Source: JAWKRB01 sp041389885
Lineage (GTDB): Bacteria > Myxococcota_A > Polyangia > Polyangiales > Ga0077539
Direction of reading: 5' to 3'
Assembly: GCA_041389885.1 (NCBI GenBank)
Contig: JAWKRB010000009.1
Span: 236,264-300,263 of the forward strand
DNA: 64,000 nt
The stretch's first letter is position 1. Every line of letters begins with the position of its first letter. The position numbers and the translations under genes are program-made. The notes below the pieces were generated by a model. The model was not told the DNA's origin. It made no database searches and saw only the letters and a list, made by a program, of their open reading frames with translations. Below, piece by piece: positions 33,571-45,164 of the stretch.

Positions 33571-34413
33571 ATGACCTCCGATTTTCGCCGCTTTCGCGGC
33601 ACCGCGAGCTACCTCACGAGCGACGCGCTCGAGGCCGCGGTGAACTGCGCCCTCGCCCTCGAACGCCCCCTCCTCGTCAAGGGCGAGCCAGGCACAGGCA
33701 AGACCCTCCTCGCCGAGGCCATCGCGGCCTCCCTCGAGGCTCCCCTGCTCACCTGGCACGTCAAGAGCACCACCCGCGCCCAGGAGGGGCTCTACGTCTA
33801 TGACACCGTCGAGCGGCTGTACGACTCGCGCTTCGGCGACGGCGACGTGCGAGACATTCGCCGGTACATCAAGTTCGGTCCGTTGGGCGCGGCGCTCCGC
33901 TCGGAGTCGAGGGTCGTGCTGCTGATCGACGAGGTCGACAAGGCCGATCTGGAGTTTCCGAACGACCTGCTGCACGAGCTCGACCGGATGCGCTTCAGGG
34001 TGAGCGAGACCGGCGACGAGGTGGTCGCTCAACACCGCCCGGTGGTGATCATCACCAGCAACAACGAGAAGGACCTGCCCGACGCCTTCTTGCGACGCTG
34101 CGTGTTTCACTTCATCGACTTTCCTGACGAGAAGCTCATGCGGCGCATCGTCGAGGTGCACCACCCGAACATCGGGCGTGAGCTCGTCGATCAGTGCATC
34201 CAGGTCTTCTATGAGCTCAGGGGGCTCTCGCGGCTCCGCAAGCGCCCGAGCACCAGCGAGCTCGTCGACTGGATCTCCGTGCTCCAGCGCGCGGGCATCA
34301 CCTCGGTCAAGCTCGACCGCGAGATCCCCTTCGTCGGCGCGCTCCTGAAGAAGGAGCAGGACCTCGTCGCCCTCGCAGACCAGCTCGCCGGCGGGCGAAA
34401 GTACAGGTCCTGA
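33571..34413 (+). CDS. MoxR-family AAA+ ATPase
   Basis: 280 residues. Walker A GEPGTGKTLLAEAIA is near residue 39, Walker B VVLLIDEVDKAD near 110, sensor 1 VVIITSNNEKDLPDAFLRRC near 160, and a C-terminal lid. MoxR ATPases act as chaperones that activate or insert cofactors into partner complexes, usually together with a VWA protein encoded next to them. That is the case here: the next gene starts 3 bases after this stop. The ATG at 33571 lies about 7 bases after a TGCTAGGTT that could be a -10 element, so the transcript may have little or no leader. Confidence 0.9.
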   Translation: MTSDFRRFRGTASYLTSDALEAAVNCALALERPLLVKGEPGTGKTLLAEAIAASLEAPLLTWHVKSTTRAQEGLYVYDTVERLYDSRFGDGDVRDIRRYIKFGPLGAALRSESRVVLLIDEVDKADLEFPNDLLHELDRMRFRVSETGDEVVAQHRPVVIITSNNEKDLPDAFLRRCVFHFIDFPDEKLMRRIVEVHHPNIGRELVDQCIQVFYELRGLSRLRKRPSTSELVDWISVLQRAGITSVKLDREIPFVGALLKKEQDLVALADQLAGGRKYRS

Positions 34414-34416
34414 GCC

Positions 34417-35589
<1,173 letters not shown>

Positions 35590-35686
35590 CGTACTCTGTC
35601 AGGGCGCGGTTGGCGAGAGGCGCCCCCGAGGCTTAGCTTGCTCTGGGTCCTCGGCGACGCCGGGGCGACCAGATCGGAGCGAAGCG

Positions 35687-36085
35687 ATGCGGCGCCAACA
35701 ACAACTCAGCCTCTTTCCTGCCCTCATCGCCAACGACAACACCGCCCAGCCCCTCGCCGCCGCGTCGTCGACCCCGAGCGGGCGGATCGGGCTCGACCCC
35801 GAGCGGGTGCGGCGCAGCGCGATCCTCGCCATTCAAGAGCGGCGGGTGTGTCGCGTCGCCTACGCGGCCGACGGGGGGGCGGCGCGAACGCGCGAATTCG
35901 AGCCCTACGCGATCACCCGCGTCGACGACCACTGGTCGATCTTCGGGTACTGCCGACTGCGAGGGGACCTGCGCACGTTTCGCTCCGACCGCATCGTGTC
36001 CTTCGAGGTCCTCGACGCGAGCTTCGTGCCCCGAGCGAGCGTGTCGCTGGAGCGCTTCATTCTGCGACGTCGCGGGGTCGCGTGA
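35687..36085 (+). CDS. stand-alone WYL-domain protein
   Basis: 132 residues, starting at ATG 35687 with GGAG 7 bases upstream. The first 40 residues are polar and Ala/Pro-rich (RRQQQLSLFPALIANDN). The rest is a WYL-like SH3-barrel domain: RRSAILAIQERRVCRVAYAA, the REFEPYAITRVDDHWSIFGYCR core, then LRTFRSDRIVSFEVLD, matching the usual RxFRxDRI ending. WYL domains bind ligands or nucleic acid ends and normally sit behind a winged helix. Here there is no DNA-binding domain. It converges on dacB with 7 bp between the stops. Confidence 0.8.
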   Translation: MRRQQQLSLFPALIANDNTAQPLAAASSTPSGRIGLDPERVRRSAILAIQERRVCRVAYAADGGAARTREFEPYAITRVDDHWSIFGYCRLRGDLRTFRSDRIVSFEVLDASFVPRASVSLERFILRRRGVA

Positions 36086-36092
36086 AGGGGAA

Positions 36093-37514
36093 TCAGCGCC
36101 GAGCAGGGTTCCAGCGGGCGATCGCGAGGGCCAGCTCGTCGACGAGGCGCCGCGCCTCCTGCGTGTGGCCGCGCGCGCCGTTGATCAACACCGAGAACAC
36201 CAGCGTGCGGGCGGGCGTCGGCCCGAGGGCATAGCCCGAGAGCGCGATCACGTCGTTCAGGGTGCCTGTCTTGGCTCGGACCACCCCCCGCGCGGGGCGC
36301 GCCGAGAGCCGCCGGGCGAGGGTGCCGTCCTCCCCGGCCGTCGCGAGCTGCGCCACGAACTCGTGCCGGAGCGCGGGGTTGCCCCACGCGGCGCGAAGCA
36401 CGTGCACCAGCTGCCGCGCGCTGAGCCGGTCGCTGTCATAGAGGCCCGAGCCGTTGCGCACCTGCATCCCCAGCGTCGGCACGCCCTGCGAGCTCGCCCA
36501 CGCCCTGACGCGCTCCGCGGCCGAGGCGAAGCCCCTCGGCCCGCCCCCCGTCGCGAGGAAGATCATCTCCGCGGTGAAGTTGTTCGAGTGCTTGCCTGCC
36601 TCGTAGAGCAGCGCCGAGAGCGGCTGCGACCGGTGGATCGCGAGCTGTTCGAGCCCGCCTGGGGTCGCACCGACGCGGTCGTCCCCGTCCACCGTGATGC
36701 CGTACCGGCTCAGCGCCCGGCGAAAGACGGCACCCGCCACCGCGGTGGGGTGAAGCTGGCGCCTCGCGACCACCGACGGGCGCGCCGCGCAGCGACCGCC
36801 CACCTCGATCCTCGCGCGGCCGTCGGCGAGCGGCGCCACGCGCAGCACCGGAGCCGCGGACTCGTGAACCTCGGCCGCGCTGACCACCACGGCGGACTCG
36901 GGGGGCGAGGCCGTCGCGACGCAGCGCGGCGCGCGAGGGTCGGCGCGGACGGTCACGGTGATCGCCGCCGCGTCGACCGCGAGGGCGCTGACGCTGGGGC
37001 GATAGGCCGCGTCTTCGCCAGGCTGCTGCTCAAAGCCCGGAGGGAGCGACTCGCCGCCGTAGAGCGTGTCGTCGAGCAGCAGCCCGCCGGTGACCCGCGT
37101 GACGCCGCGGGAGGCCAGCTCCGCGGCGAGCGCGTCGAGGTCCCGCGCGCGAAGAGCCGGGTCGCCACCGCCGCGGAGGGCGAGGGAGGAGACGGCGTCG
37201 CCTTCGAGGCGTCCCCACACCGTGGTCTCGAAGGCCCTGGAGGGCCCGAGGATCGACAGGGCCGCCGCGGCGGTGAGCAGCTTCGCGTTGCTCGCGGGGT
37301 TCATCGCGAGGTCCTCGGACGCGGCGAAGAGCACGCGCCCCGAGTCCGCCGCGGCGACCATCACCGCGACGCGGGCGCCGGCGATCGCCCGCTGGTCGAG
37401 AACCGCACCCAGCGTCGTTGCCAGCGACGCCTCGCTGGCCGGAGACTGCGCGCTCCCATGGGTCCCATCGAGGAGAACGCCGAGCAGCGCGCCGATCAGA
37501 AAGGTCCTTCGCAT
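36093..37514 (-). CDS. dacB: D-alanyl-D-alanine carboxypeptidase/endopeptidase (PBP4 type)
   Basis: 473 residues with a signal peptide (RRTFLIGALLGVLLDGTHGSAQ) from the ATG complementary to 37512-37514. The serine peptidase S13 motifs are all present: NPASNAKLLTAAAAL (SxxK), KHSNNFTAEM (SxN) and RAKTGTLND (KTG). The domain inserted between SxxK and SxN is present and of normal size. The enzyme removes the terminal D-Ala and cleaves crosslinks in periplasmic peptidoglycan. The 5' end may overlap the divergent peptide-binding gene, whose start is uncertain. Confidence 0.92.
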   Translation of the reverse strand: MRRTFLIGALLGVLLDGTHGSAQSPASEASLATTLGAVLDQRAIAGARVAVMVAAADSGRVLFAASEDLAMNPASNAKLLTAAAALSILGPSRAFETTVWGRLEGDAVSSLALRGGGDPALRARDLDALAAELASRGVTRVTGGLLLDDTLYGGESLPPGFEQQPGEDAAYRPSVSALAVDAAAITVTVRADPRAPRCVATASPPESAVVVSAAEVHESAAPVLRVAPLADGRARIEVGGRCAARPSVVARRQLHPTAVAGAVFRRALSRYGITVDGDDRVGATPGGLEQLAIHRSQPLSALLYEAGKHSNNFTAEMIFLATGGGPRGFASAAERVRAWASSQGVPTLGMQVRNGSGLYDSDRLSARQLVHVLRAAWGNPALRHEFVAQLATAGEDGTLARRLSARPARGVVRAKTGTLNDVIALSGYALGPTPARTLVFSVLINGARGHTQEARRLVDELALAIARWNPARR

Positions 37515-39092
37515 CGTGCCTCCGCGCGAAGGGTCTACCACGCCGCGGCCCTGGCCCTGGCCCTCCTGGGATGCAGCGCGACGCGCCGCGACCCCGACAC
37601 GCTGACGGTGCTCAGCCTGAGCCGACCCGAGCACATCGACCCGAGGCACCCCGAGGACGCCTTCGGCAGCGCCCTCTCGCGCCTCGTGTTCGGCGCGCTG
37701 CTCGACAGCGACCCCGGCACCTTTCTCCCGCGGCTCTCGCTGGCCCGCTCGCTGCGTTGGCGGGGCGACGCGCAGGCGGTCGTCGAGCTCCGGGCCGACG
37801 CGCGCTTTCACGACGGCCGCGGCGTGCGCGCGGAGGACGTGGTCGAGACCTTTCGCGGCGTGCTCGACCCACGCGGCCGCAGCCGGCTCCGCGGGAGCTA
37901 CGCGCGGGTGATCCGCGGCGTGCGCGAAGAGCACGGTCGGGTCGTCTTCGACCTCCACCGCCCCGACGGGAGCTTCGAGAGCCTGCTGCAGCTCCCGATC
38001 CTCCGCGCGGAGGACGCGCGCTCGGCGACCGAGCTCGTCCCTGGACGCTCGTCGGAGATCATCGGGAGCGGACCGCTGCGCGTGGCGTCGCTGCGCGACG
38101 GCGAGTGGGAGTTCACCCGCGTCCACCGCGGGAGGGGGTTCCCGTCGCGCCTGCGGGTCGTGCCGCTGCGCGACCCGAACGCCCTCGCGATTCGAATGAT
38201 CCACGGCGACGGCGACATCGCCGAGCTCAAGCCCGACCTCCTGCCGATCTTCGAGGGGCGGCGCGACTTCGTGATCCAGTCGTCGCCCTCGGCGGGCTTC
38301 ACCTACCTCGGCCTTCGCACCGACCGCGGTCCCCTCTCGAACGCCCTGGCGCGCAGGGCCCTCGCGCACGCCATCGACCGCGACGCGCTGCGCCGCGCCA
38401 GGCTCGGGCGATACGCGGTCCCCTCCACCGGCCCGATCCCTCCGTCTCACTGGGCCTACGAGGGAGACGTCCCTCGGTACCCCTACGACCCCGCGAGGGC
38501 GAGGGCCCTCCTCGACGCGGCGGGGCTCCCCCCCGACGCGCGAGGCGTGCGGGCGAGGGTGACCCTGCGGGTCTCTTCGCAGCGCTTCGCGATGCTCGTC
38601 GCGCAGGCGATGGCCTCGATGCTCGGCGCGGTGGGCGTCGACGTCGACGTGCGCCCCTCCGAGCTCGGTACCCTGCTCGCGGACCTCCGCGGCGGGCGCT
38701 TCGACCTCACCCTGCTCACCGTGCCCGACCTGACCGACCCCTGGGGGCTGACCTTCTGGTTCGCGTCGTCGTCGATCCCCACGCCCGAGAACCCCAACGC
38801 GGGCGGCAACCGCTGGCGCTTTCGCAGCGCCGCCCTCGACGAGGCGCTCCGTCAGGGCGCGCGGTCTGTCGACCCGCGGCTGCGCGCGCCGCACTACCGC
38901 CTCGCGCAGCGCATCCTCGCGCAGGAGCTCCCGGTGATTCCGCTGTGGCACGCGGACGTCGTGTGCGCGGTGCGGGCCACGCTGCGCGCGCCGCCCCCGA
39001 GGGGAGACGGGCGCCTCGACCACCTCGTGGGCGCCAGGGCCGTCGGCGCGTCAGCGACGCAGGAACCGCAGCGCGATCACCGCGAGCAGTGA
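37458..39092 (+). CDS. peptide/nickel ABC transporter substrate-binding lipoprotein (family 5)
   Basis: About 540 residues. The signal is AAALALALLGCSA, with lipobox LLGC. The start is uncertain: the only in-frame ATG (37458) would place 25 residues before the hydrophobic core and overlap divergent dacB. No GTG or TTG lies closer, so a small sequence error is possible. The body is typical of extracellular solute-binding family 5: LSLSRPEHIDPRH, RLVFGALLDSDPG, LRADARFHDGRGVRAEDVVETF, IIGSGPLRV, SSPSAGFTYLGLRTDRGPLSNALARRALAHAIDR and PVIPLWHADVV. It should bind peptides in the periplasm. No permease genes are adjacent. It converges on the kinase gene with a 42-bp overlap. Confidence 0.8.
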   Translation: MGPIEENAEQRADQKGPSHRASARRVYHAAALALALLGCSATRRDPDTLTVLSLSRPEHIDPRHPEDAFGSALSRLVFGALLDSDPGTFLPRLSLARSLRWRGDAQAVVELRADARFHDGRGVRAEDVVETFRGVLDPRGRSRLRGSYARVIRGVREEHGRVVFDLHRPDGSFESLLQLPILRAEDARSATELVPGRSSEIIGSGPLRVASLRDGEWEFTRVHRGRGFPSRLRVVPLRDPNALAIRMIHGDGDIAELKPDLLPIFEGRRDFVIQSSPSAGFTYLGLRTDRGPLSNALARRALAHAIDRDALRRARLGRYAVPSTGPIPPSHWAYEGDVPRYPYDPARARALLDAAGLPPDARGVRARVTLRVSSQRFAMLVAQAMASMLGAVGVDVDVRPSELGTLLADLRGGRFDLTLLTVPDLTDPWGLTFWFASSSIPTPENPNAGGNRWRFRSAALDEALRQGARSVDPRLRAPHYRLAQRILAQELPVIPLWHADVVCAVRATLRAPPPRGDGRLDHLVGARAVGASATQEPQRDHREQ

Positions 39093-40247
39093 GCCCACGC
39101 CCAGCAGGAACACCGCGACCGCGATCCACCTCGCCCGCCCCGCGTCAGACGAGGCGGACGGCGGCGTCACCGCCCCTCCCGACGGGACCGGCGGGATCGA
39201 CGCAGCCGGCGCCGCGGGGCCGTTCTCGTGCCCGAGCACGATCATCACCGTGCGCGAGCGGTTGTCGGCCAGCTCTGCGCCCGCCGGGAGGGCGCCGCCC
39301 TCGCGCGCCGCGGTCTCGCGCGCCGAGATCACCATGCGGGCGAGGGGGATCTGCCGCAGCGCCGCGGAGCCCATGGGCTCGCGCAGCGCGTCGACGAGGG
39401 CCGCGGCGAACGCCGCAGGCGACGGAAAGCGGTCGGCGGGGTCTCGGGCCATCGCGACGAGAATCACCGCCTCCAGGGCCGGAGAGATGCCCGGCAGGAT
39501 GCGCGAGGGGGAGCGAATGCCCTCGCTCTGGATCGCCTGGAGCGTCGCGGCCTCCGTGTCGCGCTGGTACGGCGAGCTGCCGGTGATGAGCTCGTAGAGG
39601 GTGATCCCCGCGGAGTACACGTCGGAGCGGGGGTCGAAGCCGCCGCGGCCCATGACGTGCTCGGGCGCCATGTAGGCCGGCGTGCCGAACAGCACCCCGC
39701 CGTGCATCGGCGAGACCGCGTGCTCGGGCTCTCCGTGAAACCGCGCCGCGCCGAAATCGATGAGCACCGGGCGGGCGCCCCCGCGCCCGTCGGCGGTCAC
39801 CACGATGTTCTCGGGCTTGACGTCTCGATGCACGACGCCGGACTGGTGCAGCGCGGTCAGCGCGTCGAGCACCGGGAGCATGTAGCCGACGGCGTCGACC
39901 TCGGGCACGCGCCCCTGTCGAAACAGCTGGTCAGAGAGGGTGTGACCGTCGAGGAAGGGCATGACCAGAAACGGCGCGCCCTCGCTCGAGTTGCCGCTGT
40001 CGACGACCTCGATGAGGTTCGCGTGTCGGACCGTCGTGGCCGCCCTGATCTCGTGCGAGAAGCGATCGACGATGACCGGGTCGCCCGCGAGGTGCGGGCG
40101 CACGATCTTGACCGCGACGCGCTGGTTCGAGGGGTGGTGAACGGCCTCGTAGACCGCACCCATACCCCCCTCGGCCACACCCCGGATGAGCTGATATCCG
40201 CCCCCAAATCGCACGCTCGCAAGCGTCGCGGACCAGCTCGCAGCCAT
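39051..40247 (-). CDS. Hanks-type Ser/Thr protein kinase with C-terminal membrane anchor
   Basis: 398 residues from the ATG complementary to 40245-40247. The kinase domain is complete: glycine loop GVAEGGMGAVYEAV (23-36), VAVKIV with Lys47, HRDVKPEN (140-147), the DFG triplet at 164-166 (IDFGAARF), the activation segment GTPAYMAPE, and SDVYSAGITLYELITG. After a Pro/Ala-rich linker, one membrane helix (WIAVAVFLLGVGSLLAVIAL) ends the protein, leaving almost nothing outside. It resembles the many cytosol-facing regulatory kinases of myxobacteria. It diverges from a lipoprotein gene at 40327, whose product could be related to its signal. Confidence 0.92.
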   Translation of the reverse strand: MAASWSATLASVRFGGGYQLIRGVAEGGMGAVYEAVHHPSNQRVAVKIVRPHLAGDPVIVDRFSHEIRAATTVRHANLIEVVDSGNSSEGAPFLVMPFLDGHTLSDQLFRQGRVPEVDAVGYMLPVLDALTALHQSGVVHRDVKPENIVVTADGRGGARPVLIDFGAARFHGEPEHAVSPMHGGVLFGTPAYMAPEHVMGRGGFDPRSDVYSAGITLYELITGSSPYQRDTEAATLQAIQSEGIRSPSRILPGISPALEAVILVAMARDPADRFPSPAAFAAALVDALREPMGSAALRQIPLARMVISARETAAREGGALPAGAELADNRSRTVMIVLGHENGPAAPAASIPPVPSGGAVTPPSASSDAGRARWIAVAVFLLGVGSLLAVIALRFLRR

Positions 40248-40326
40248 CGGGTCGAGAGTCTCGCACCGCGCCGTCGGGCGCTGCAAGAGCTTTGCGCCCG
40301 AGCGCCGGGCGCGCTCCGATAGGCGC

Positions 40327-41667
40327 ATGGACCGCACACCGTCCGCGCAGCGATGGCTCCTCGCCGTCTCCTTCGGCGTGGGTTGCACCCGGACGCCCCC
40401 GCGCAGAGCCCCCGCCGACGTGGTGGTCACGAGCGTGATCAGCGCCGCCGACGCGCGCGCGCCGGGGTGCCCCGCCCTCGAGCGACGGCGCGGCGGAGGC
40501 ACGCTGCACGCGGGGGAGATCCTCGGCGCGGAGCGTTGGCGCGCAGAGGATTCTCCTCACCTGCTGCCCTATGGAATGGTCGTACGCCGCGGCGCGCGGC
40601 TGGAGCTCGAACCCTGCGCGCTGCTGCTCGTCGGCGCGTCGCGCTCGGTCACGGTCGCGACCGGGGGCGCCCTGGTCGCCCGCGGTGAGGCACCGCGCCC
40701 CATCGCCTTCTCGCCGCTCGAGGCGCGGCCCTGGGCGGGTCTGGAGCTCGAGGCGGGCGTCGACCCGACCTCCGCGCTGACCGCGGTCGAGATCGTCGGC
40801 GCCGGGGCGGGCGCGTCGGAGCGTCCGTCCGCGGCGCTCGCGGTCGCGGCCGAAGGCCTTGTGGCGCAGGGAGTTCGAGTCGCCGCCTCCGAGTCCTGGG
40901 GCGTCTGGATGCGCCGCGGCGCGAGCTTCGCCGCGGGCGCGAGCCTCGACGTCGAGGGCGCGGGCGAGGGGGTCGCCGTCGTCGACGACGTGAACGACGC
41001 GGCGCGCCTGCCGCTCCGGACGCTGCGGCGCAACGCCCGAGACGAGGTCCTCGTCGCCGGCGGGGTGGCGACGCTGCGGCGAGACGCGGTGTGGGGCGCC
41101 CTCGGGCTGCGCTACGCGGTGCGCGACGGCGTGCGCCTGCGCGTGGGCGGGCCCGCCTCCCCGCAGCTCACGATTCTCCCTGGAACCACGGTGATTTTCG
41201 GCGCTGACAGCGCGCTCGACGTCGGCGTCGGCGAGCCCGGCGCGCTGCGGATCGACGCGGGCGACGCGGGGGCGATGACCACCCTGCGCGGGGTGGGAGA
41301 CGGAGCCGCGACGTGGCTCGGCGTCACCCTCGGCGCGCAGATCGACCTGTCACGCAGCGCGTTTCGCGGCGTCATCGTCGCCTCGGCGGGCGCGCCCACG
41401 GGGTCTCCGCGCGCGGGCTGCGGGTGCTCGACCGACGCGCGCGCCGACGCCGCCATGCTCGCGCTCGCGCCCGCGGGCGCCGCCCAGATCGTCTCGAACG
41501 TGCTGTTGCAGAGGGGCTTCGCGCGCGGGGTCGGGGTCGCGTGGGTCGGCGACTCCGCGCCGCGAGGCGCGACGCTGGTGGCGTCGGGCGGGGTCGATGT
41601 GCGCGGGGCTGGGGTGATGTGCGCAGAGCTGGCGCCCGCCCCCCCGACGGGCTGCGGTGGCGAATAG
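40327..41667 (+). CDS. lipoprotein, beta-helix-like, unknown function
   Basis: 446 residues with a short signal peptide and a lipobox-like FGVGC at about residue 20. The rest is rich in short beta strands separated by Gly/Asp turns (RRGARLELEPCALLLVG, TVATGGALVARGEAPRPIAFSP, LTILPGTTVIFGADSALDVG). This suggests a parallel beta-helix like those of pectin-lyase-fold surface proteins. Cysteines near the C-terminus (GCGCSTDAR, MCAELAPAP, GCGGE) may form disulfides. No catalytic motif is recognised. It diverges from the kinase gene with 79 bp between starts, which suggests shared control. Confidence 0.72.
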   Translation: MDRTPSAQRWLLAVSFGVGCTRTPPRRAPADVVVTSVISAADARAPGCPALERRRGGGTLHAGEILGAERWRAEDSPHLLPYGMVVRRGARLELEPCALLLVGASRSVTVATGGALVARGEAPRPIAFSPLEARPWAGLELEAGVDPTSALTAVEIVGAGAGASERPSAALAVAAEGLVAQGVRVAASESWGVWMRRGASFAAGASLDVEGAGEGVAVVDDVNDAARLPLRTLRRNARDEVLVAGGVATLRRDAVWGALGLRYAVRDGVRLRVGGPASPQLTILPGTTVIFGADSALDVGVGEPGALRIDAGDAGAMTTLRGVGDGAATWLGVTLGAQIDLSRSAFRGVIVASAGAPTGSPRAGCGCSTDARADAAMLALAPAGAAQIVSNVLLQRGFARGVGVAWVGDSAPRGATLVASGGVDVRGAGVMCAELAPAPPTGCGGE

Positions 41668-42631
41668 CGCTTGGGGTAGAGGGCGTTGCGCGACGCGCTG
41701 GAGCTCTCGGCGCGTCGGGAGAGGCGCGAAGCACGGCCCGGCGAGGGGAGGGTCAAGTCACACGAGGGGGACGAAAAGAAACTGGTCCGCGAGACGCCGC
41801 GCGCGATGCCGCCGCGAGCAGACCGAGAATTTCATGATTCAGGCCAGTTCCCAACGGGGCGTTTCGTCCAAGGCCGCGAATCGCGGTCTCCTACGGCGCT
41901 TGGGGCGGTCTGGGTGCCTGGGCGCTCCCGGCAGCCCCGGAGGAACGCACCAGATTTTTCGCCGGAGCTCGGCGCCTTCCCCTGAAGATATCCACAGCGC
42001 GATCTTTTCGCGCTCGCGCTCGCTGTTGAAGTCGCCGCGCGGCCTGTGTCAGGAATGGTCCTCGCCGCTGCGGAGGTGACAGCGGGATTCAGACCTCGCT
42101 CCAACGGGAGAAGAAAGTGACTGCAGCTTCTTTGACAAGGATGTTTGGTTCGCGCGATGGGCGTGAAGGTGGACGACCGAGACCGGCCGCCCCCGCGACG
42201 AGATCGAACATAGAGCTCCTGGGTTTCTGAGGCGCGTCACCCTGTCTCTCTGACCGTGATCGCCGCCCCGCGGCGAGCGGTCCGCGTCCGTCGCGCTCGC
42301 TCCGACTCCGATGGAGCCGGGGCGGCTTGTGCGGAGAGAGGCATCGCCTTGTTCATTGGATACTTTACGCGTCTGCTGGCTGGTGCACAGACGCTCTGAG
42401 TGGGATCTCTGGCTTTTCGATGGGTGCGCGGCCTCGGGCCGCCACACCGGGACTGAGTTTTCTTCGACGTTCGCCTGCGGCGCGTCGAATCAGAGGGTTG
42501 TCGTCAGGACGCGGTCCGGTCGGCGCGCTGCGGGTGCGCGTCGGTCGGGAGGGCGCGGGCGGCGTTGTGTCAACGACCAGGCGAGCGGCTGGCGCCTTGG
42601 TCAGAACGCATTGAGAGGATCGGAGGACGGA
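41668..42631. other. 964-bp region without a convincing gene
   Basis: Base composition drops in places (for example 42110-42170 and 42340-42370), unlike coding DNA here. Open frames exist but lack the G/C third-position bias or a Shine-Dalgarno sequence, and the frame that extends upstream from the next gene to 42311 reads as non-protein-like sequence. A TTGACA at 42132-42137 has no good -10 partner. The region probably holds the leader and control sites of the sigma region 4-like gene. A small RNA is possible but cannot be shown by eye. Confidence 0.5.
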
Positions 42632-43147
42632 ATGATCGTTGCGGGGATGATCGAGATCGGCGGCGAGGGCGAGGTTCGGATGATCGGCGCGGAAGAGGTG
42701 GCGCCGGGCTTCGACGACCCGGACCGTCGCAGCTCCAGGGTGCGGGCGCGCACCATCTCCATCAAGCGGCTGTCGAAGCGCGAGCTCGAGCGGGGACGTC
42801 TGATGAACCCCGATGTCGAGGCGGTGCGCCCCCAGATGCGCGGGGAGTGCCAGCACGGCGCGCACGCCGAGCGGCCCTGCCCCTTCGTGAGCTGCAAGCA
42901 CCACCTCTACCTCGACGTGAACGACCGCACGGGCTCGATCAAGCTGAACTTCCCCGACCTCGAGGTCTGGGACCTGCCCGAGACCTGCGCCCTCGACATC
43001 GCCGACCGCGGCGGGATCACCCTCGAGGAGGTCGGCGAGATCATGAACCTGACCCGCGAGCGCATCCGTCAGCTCGAGACCCGCGGGCTGGCGAAGCTCA
43101 AGGCCCTCAACGAGATGTCGGCCATGGCCGACTTCATCGAGGACTGA
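42632..43147 (+). CDS. sigma factor region 4-like DNA-binding protein with Cys motif
   Basis: 171 residues, starting at ATG 42632 with GGAGG at 42622-42626. The C-terminus is a clear sigma-70 region 4 helix-turn-helix: TLEEVGEIMNLTRERIRQLETRGLAKLKAL. The middle carries CQHGAHAERPCPFVSCKHHLYLDV (here read as Cys residues at GECQHG, RPCPF and VSCKHH), which could bind a metal or act as a redox switch. There are no region 2 or 3 residues, so it cannot work as an ordinary sigma factor. Related small proteins are known in deltaproteobacterial and myxobacterial genomes, but I know of no function. The gene precedes purH by 79 bp. Confidence 0.8.
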   Translation: MIVAGMIEIGGEGEVRMIGAEEVAPGFDDPDRRSSRVRARTISIKRLSKRELERGRLMNPDVEAVRPQMRGECQHGAHAERPCPFVSCKHHLYLDVNDRTGSIKLNFPDLEVWDLPETCALDIADRGGITLEEVGEIMNLTRERIRQLETRGLAKLKALNEMSAMADFIED

Positions 43148-43226
43148 GCCCCCGCCGCGATCTGGACTTGGGCGCTCGTTTCCTGTCACCTTCCCGGCAC
43201 CGCCCTGAAGGAGCGCCCCCGCCAAG

Positions 43227-44801
<1,575 letters not shown>

Positions 44802-44864
44802 TCCAGGTCGCGCGGAGCCGACGGGCGGTCTCGACGCGAGCGGGGCGGCGGCGGTCGCCTCGGC

Positions 44865-45104
44865 TTACGCCGCCGTCGCCAGGCCCGCGACGAGGAGCGA
44901 GGCCGACGCCGTCGCCGTGAACGCCGAGGCCCGGTCAGGCGACAGCCTTCGGGCCATCGCCAGCAGCGCGAAGGGCGCGAGGCAGGCCGACGACAGCGCC
45001 AGGCCGACGCCGCCCCGAGGCTCGAGCGCCGCCGACCACGTGAGCCGGGACGTCCAGAACAGAAGGTTGAACAACGCGGTGAACGCAGCGACGCGAATGC
45101 CCAT
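44865..45104 (-). CDS. small integral membrane protein, unknown
   Basis: 79 residues from the ATG complementary to 45102-45104 to a TAA at 44865. Two hydrophobic segments (VAAFTALFNLLFWTSRLTW and GLALSSACLAPFALLAMA) and a third at the end (ASAFTATASASLLVAGLA) suggest two or three membrane helices. There is no known motif. It lies in the space between purH and the divergent HD-hydrolase gene. A longer start (GTG about 18 bases upstream) cannot be excluded. Moderate confidence because of its small size and weak ribosome binding site. Confidence 0.5.
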   Translation of the reverse strand: MGIRVAAFTALFNLLFWTSRLTWSAALEPRGGVGLALSSACLAPFALLAMARRLSPDRASAFTATASASLLVAGLATAA

Positions 45105-45164
45105 CGCGCGGTCCGGTAGCACGGCGCGACGCGGAGCGATGAGTTCTCGACACGGGAGGGCGGG

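Noticed and set aside
42311..42631. An N-terminal extension of the sigma region 4-like protein
   Set aside because: The added sequence lacks coding bias, and GGAGG just before the ATG at 42632 marks the true start.
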